Positions 61,882-64,000 of a DNA stretch of 64,000 bases are shown piece by piece (the first letter of the stretch is position 1; each line of letters starts with the position of its first letter). Below the pieces are notes generated by a model. That model saw nothing but the letters and a program-made list of their open reading frames with translations. It did no database searches and was not told where the DNA came from. Source of the stretch: Variovorax sp. V213. Lineage in GTDB: Bacteria > Pseudomonadota > Gammaproteobacteria > Burkholderiales > Burkholderiaceae_C. The position numbers and the translations under genes were made by a program. Where the stretch lies: NCBI RefSeq assembly GCF_041154455.1, contig NZ_AP028665.1:620001-684000 (forward strand), in the 5' to 3' direction.

Positions 61882-62218
61882 GGCGTTCTCGGTGAGTTGG
61901 TCAAATGCCGCCGCACAAGGGCGGCCTGCGCACTGAAACCGCCTGTCTGCCGCGTGGCGGATCTCAATGCGTTCGACCAATGCTAGGTATTCCGTGAGCC
62001 GCCACGTCTCGAACTTTGAGCGCGGAGCAGCGGCCCTTTCGCTAGGGAAAGCACTATTTCGACATGCTGAAATCGGCCGTGAATCGCGTCCGGATTTCGA
62101 GACATAAAAATTTTTCGGGGTCCAGCCCGGCGTCGCGCGACGCGCGGCGTGCCGGCCGCGAGCGAGAGCCCGCGGCCGAGCCGGTTGCGCCGATTCGGCG
62201 GAGAAAAACCCCGCGCGC
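61882..62218. other. Intergenic region upstream of the aminotransferase operon
   Basis: 337 bases without a credible gene. It carries two dyads about 20 bp apart (separate entry) and an AT-rich run near 62105-62117 (TAAAAATTTTT) that stands out in this GC-rich DNA and may mark a promoter or the terminator of the MBL gene. Confidence 0.5.
62035..62072. promoter_or_regulatory. Two inverted repeats, possible IclR operator
   Basis: CTTTC-N6-GAAAG (62035-62050) and ATTTC-N8-GAAAT (62055-62072) share TTTC...GAAA arms and are 20 bp apart centre to centre (two helical turns). They lie about 155-190 bp upstream of the aminotransferase start. Confidence 0.4.
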
Positions 62219-63259
62219 TCAGGCCACGCGCCCGGCCGTCAGCGGATAGCCTGCCTCGCGCCAGGCCTTCATGCCGCCGTCCAGCGCGACCGCGTGCAGA
62301 AAACCCATGCCCCGCAGCGTCGAAGCCGCCAGCGTCGAGATGTAGCCCAGCTCGCAGCAGGTGAGGATGCGCCGCGTGGGATCGGGCAGGTCCTGGTTGA
62401 CGCGCAGCTCCAGCTGGCCGCGCGGCAGCAGGCGCGCGCCGGGAATGTGGCCGGCCTCGTAGGCGTCGCGCTCGCGCACGTCGAGCACGATCAGGTCGTC
62501 CTCCGCGGCCTCGACGCGCGCCTTGAGTTCGGCCAGCGACATGAAGGGCACCGCCGCCGTCGCCTCGGCGAGCAGGCTCGCCACGGTCTTGCCGCCGCTC
62601 ATGTTCGTGCGCAGCGCCTCGGTGATGTGCGTCGGCATCGTGAGGTTGAGGCTGCGCATCATCTCGACGAAGGCCTCGCGATCGCGCGCCTGCAGCCGCG
62701 GGTTGGATGCGATTTCCTCGGCGATCGTCGAGTGGGTGCGTCCCTTGTAGTCGTGCGCGGGGCAGACCTTGAGCGCCGGGTCCATGCGCAGCACGCGGTT
62801 GAACAGGCTGTCGTAGAGCGCTTCGGGGTCCCCGCTGGGCAGGTCGGTGCGCCCGGTGGCGCCGATGAGCAGCGTGTCGCCGGTGAACAGGCGGTCTTCC
62901 ACTTGAAGGCACATCGAGTCGGCGGTGTGGCCCGGCGTGTGGGTGACCTGCAGCCGCAGGCGCCCGACGACGATCATCTCGCCGTCGCCGATGCGCATGT
63001 CCACGAAGGGCGCGGGGCTCGCGTGGTGCATGACCACGGGCACCTTCAGCTGGCGCGCGAGTTCGCGGGTCGCCGAGAAGTGGTCGGCGTGCGTGTGGGT
63101 GTCGATCAGGTAGCGGATGCGCACGCCGTCGCGGGCGGCGAGCGCGATGTAGTGATCGATCTGGCTCAGTTCCGGATCGATGAGCGCGGCGGCACAGGTC
63201 TGGTCGCAGCCGACGAGGTAGGACTGGCAGCCGCCGGTCGCGATCTGCGCGAAGACCAT
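62219..63259 (-). CDS. Persulfide-dioxygenase-like MBL protein fused to rhodanese
   Basis: 346 residues. N-terminal ETHE1-type metallo-hydrolase: H55-x-H57-x-D59-H60 in DTHTHADHFSAT, H111 in TPGHTADS, D128 in FTGDTLLIGATGRTDLPSGD and H169 in CPAHDYKGR (mono-iron site). C-terminal rhodanese domain from about 240 with the catalytic loop C302-E-L-G-Y-I-S; the usual C-x-x-G-x-R-S Arg is Ile here. Oxidises glutathione persulfide to sulfite, with the rhodanese handling sulfane sulfur. It lies just after a 1-Cys peroxiredoxin gene in the same direction, suggesting a sulfide/peroxide defence pair. Confidence 0.92.
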   Translation of the reverse strand: MVFAQIATGGCQSYLVGCDQTCAAALIDPELSQIDHYIALAARDGVRIRYLIDTHTHADHFSATRELARQLKVPVVMHHASPAPFVDMRIGDGEMIVVGRLRLQVTHTPGHTADSMCLQVEDRLFTGDTLLIGATGRTDLPSGDPEALYDSLFNRVLRMDPALKVCPAHDYKGRTHSTIAEEIASNPRLQARDREAFVEMMRSLNLTMPTHITEALRTNMSGGKTVASLLAEATAAVPFMSLAELKARVEAAEDDLIVLDVRERDAYEAGHIPGARLLPRGQLELRVNQDLPDPTRRILTCCELGYISTLAASTLRGMGFLHAVALDGGMKAWREAGYPLTAGRVA

Positions 63260-63272
63260 GATGCGCTCACGG

Positions 63273-63932
63273 TCAGCCGGGCTGCTTCACCACGCGCAGG
63301 TAGGGCTTCGGCGACTTCCAGCCCGCGGGGAACAGCTTCTTGGCGTCCTCGTCCGACACCGAGCCGGCGATGATCACGTCCTCGCCCTTTTGCCAGTTGA
63401 CCGGCGTGGCGACCTTGTGCGCCGCAGTCAGCTGCATCGAGTCGAGCACGCGCAGGATCTCGTCGAAGTTGCGTCCGGTCGTCATCGGGTAGGTCAGCAT
63501 CAGCTTGATGCGCTTGTCGGGCCCGATCACGAACACCGAGCGCACCGTCGCATTGGTCGCCGCGGTGCGGCCCTCGGACGTGCCCGGCTCGTCGGCCGGC
63601 AGCATGTTGTACAGCTTGGCCACCGCGAGGTCGGTGTCGCCGATCATCGGGTACTTGGGCAGGTAGCCTTGCGTTTCCTCGATGTCCTTGGACCAGCGGT
63701 CGTGGGCATCGACCGGATCGACGCTCAGGCCGATCAGCTTGGTGTTGCGCTTGGTGAATTCGGGCTCGATCTTCGCCATGTAGCCCAGCTCGGTGGTGCA
63801 GACCGGCGTGAAGTCCTTGGGGTGCGAGAACAGGATCGCCCAGCCGTCACCGATCCATTCGTGAAACTTGATCGGCCCCTGGGTCGTCTGGGCCGTGAAG
63901 TCGGGGGCAATATCGTTGATGCGCAGTGACAT
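63273..63932 (-). CDS. 1-Cys peroxiredoxin (Prx6/AhpC-TSA family)
   Basis: 219 residues from the ATG at 63932 (MSLRINDIAPDF). The peroxidatic Cys is C45 in SHPKDFTPVCTTELG, with the T and the later R (ATVRSVFVIGPDKRIKLML) of the active site. No resolving Cys is seen, and the C-terminal domain (VNWQKGEDVIIAGSVSDEDAKKLFPAGW) is the Prx6 dimer arm. Reduces peroxides with a small-thiol or protein donor. First gene of the pair with the persulfide dioxygenase, whose start is 13 nt further on. Confidence 0.94.
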   Translation of the reverse strand: MSLRINDIAPDFTAQTTQGPIKFHEWIGDGWAILFSHPKDFTPVCTTELGYMAKIEPEFTKRNTKLIGLSVDPVDAHDRWSKDIEETQGYLPKYPMIGDTDLAVAKLYNMLPADEPGTSEGRTAATNATVRSVFVIGPDKRIKLMLTYPMTTGRNFDEILRVLDSMQLTAAHKVATPVNWQKGEDVIIAGSVSDEDAKKLFPAGWKSPKPYLRVVKQPG

Positions 63933-64000
63933 GATCACTCCTTGAACGGGTTGACGACATACGCTCTTTCTTGCCGGCCATCCGGCAAGACTCAAAGCAT

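Overview
The window is high-GC, densely packed DNA with no rRNA, tRNA, CRISPR array, prophage or intact insertion sequence that I could see. Gene content points to a Burkholderiales beta-proteobacterium, probably Comamonadaceae (Variovorax/Acidovorax/Polaromonas-like). The clues are two orphan Bug-type TctC receptors, three IclR-controlled catabolic clusters and a large universal-stress-protein island. The genus is inference; no marker gene is present.

Layout. (1) 0-4 kb: mixed small genes (CBS-domain protein cut by the window edge, OmpA-like protein, membrane methyltransferase, DinB-like, TetR), then relics: the 3' end of a glutamate/aspartate-type binding-protein gene and an antitoxin followed by a broken toxin. 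(2) 4-10.7 kb: IclR-GST diverging from a CoA transferase, Bug receptor, LeuC/LeuD-like hydro-lyase and HMG-CoA-lyase-family gene, which together look like a route that activates and cleaves a branched dicarboxylic acid. (3) 10.8-14.4 kb: a second IclR/Bug module with an RraA-type aldolase and a D-2-hydroxyacid dehydrogenase. A compact palindrome cluster lies in its divergent promoter.

(4) 14.4-57.3 kb: a 43-kb stress island. It holds five universal stress proteins, two BON proteins, a beta-CASP RNase, a DksA-type zinc-finger protein, an HtrA-like lipoprotein protease, a groEL-lon-61aa operon, an alcohol dehydrogenase, a DHH-type protein, Hsp20, two kinase-like proteins, a P-type ATPase, a MacAB-like exporter, thymidine phosphorylase, a cytochrome c, an acyl-CoA synthetase/GNAT fusion and a degenerate carbamoyltransferase. 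Fifteen 14-bp sites resembling FNR/ANR boxes (TTGAT-N4-ATCAA) lie between its genes. Every one of its eight divergent promoter regions has at least one, and I noticed none in the flanking catabolic clusters. I therefore read the island as an oxygen-limitation regulon collected at one locus.

Inside the island, 29.07-33.46 kb carries a tightly coupled five-gene operon: GNAT-like 'thermostable hemolysin', adenylate-forming ligase, heme-oxygenase-like diiron protein with a complete ligand set, SDR and TPR protein. A two-component system converges on it. This is the best candidate here for an undescribed biosynthetic system.

(5) 57.4-62 kb: a third IclR cluster with a polar amino acid ABC importer (binding protein plus two permeases, no ATPase) and a class V aminotransferase. 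(6) 62.2-64 kb: a persulfide-dioxygenase-like MBL/rhodanese protein and a 1-Cys peroxiredoxin.
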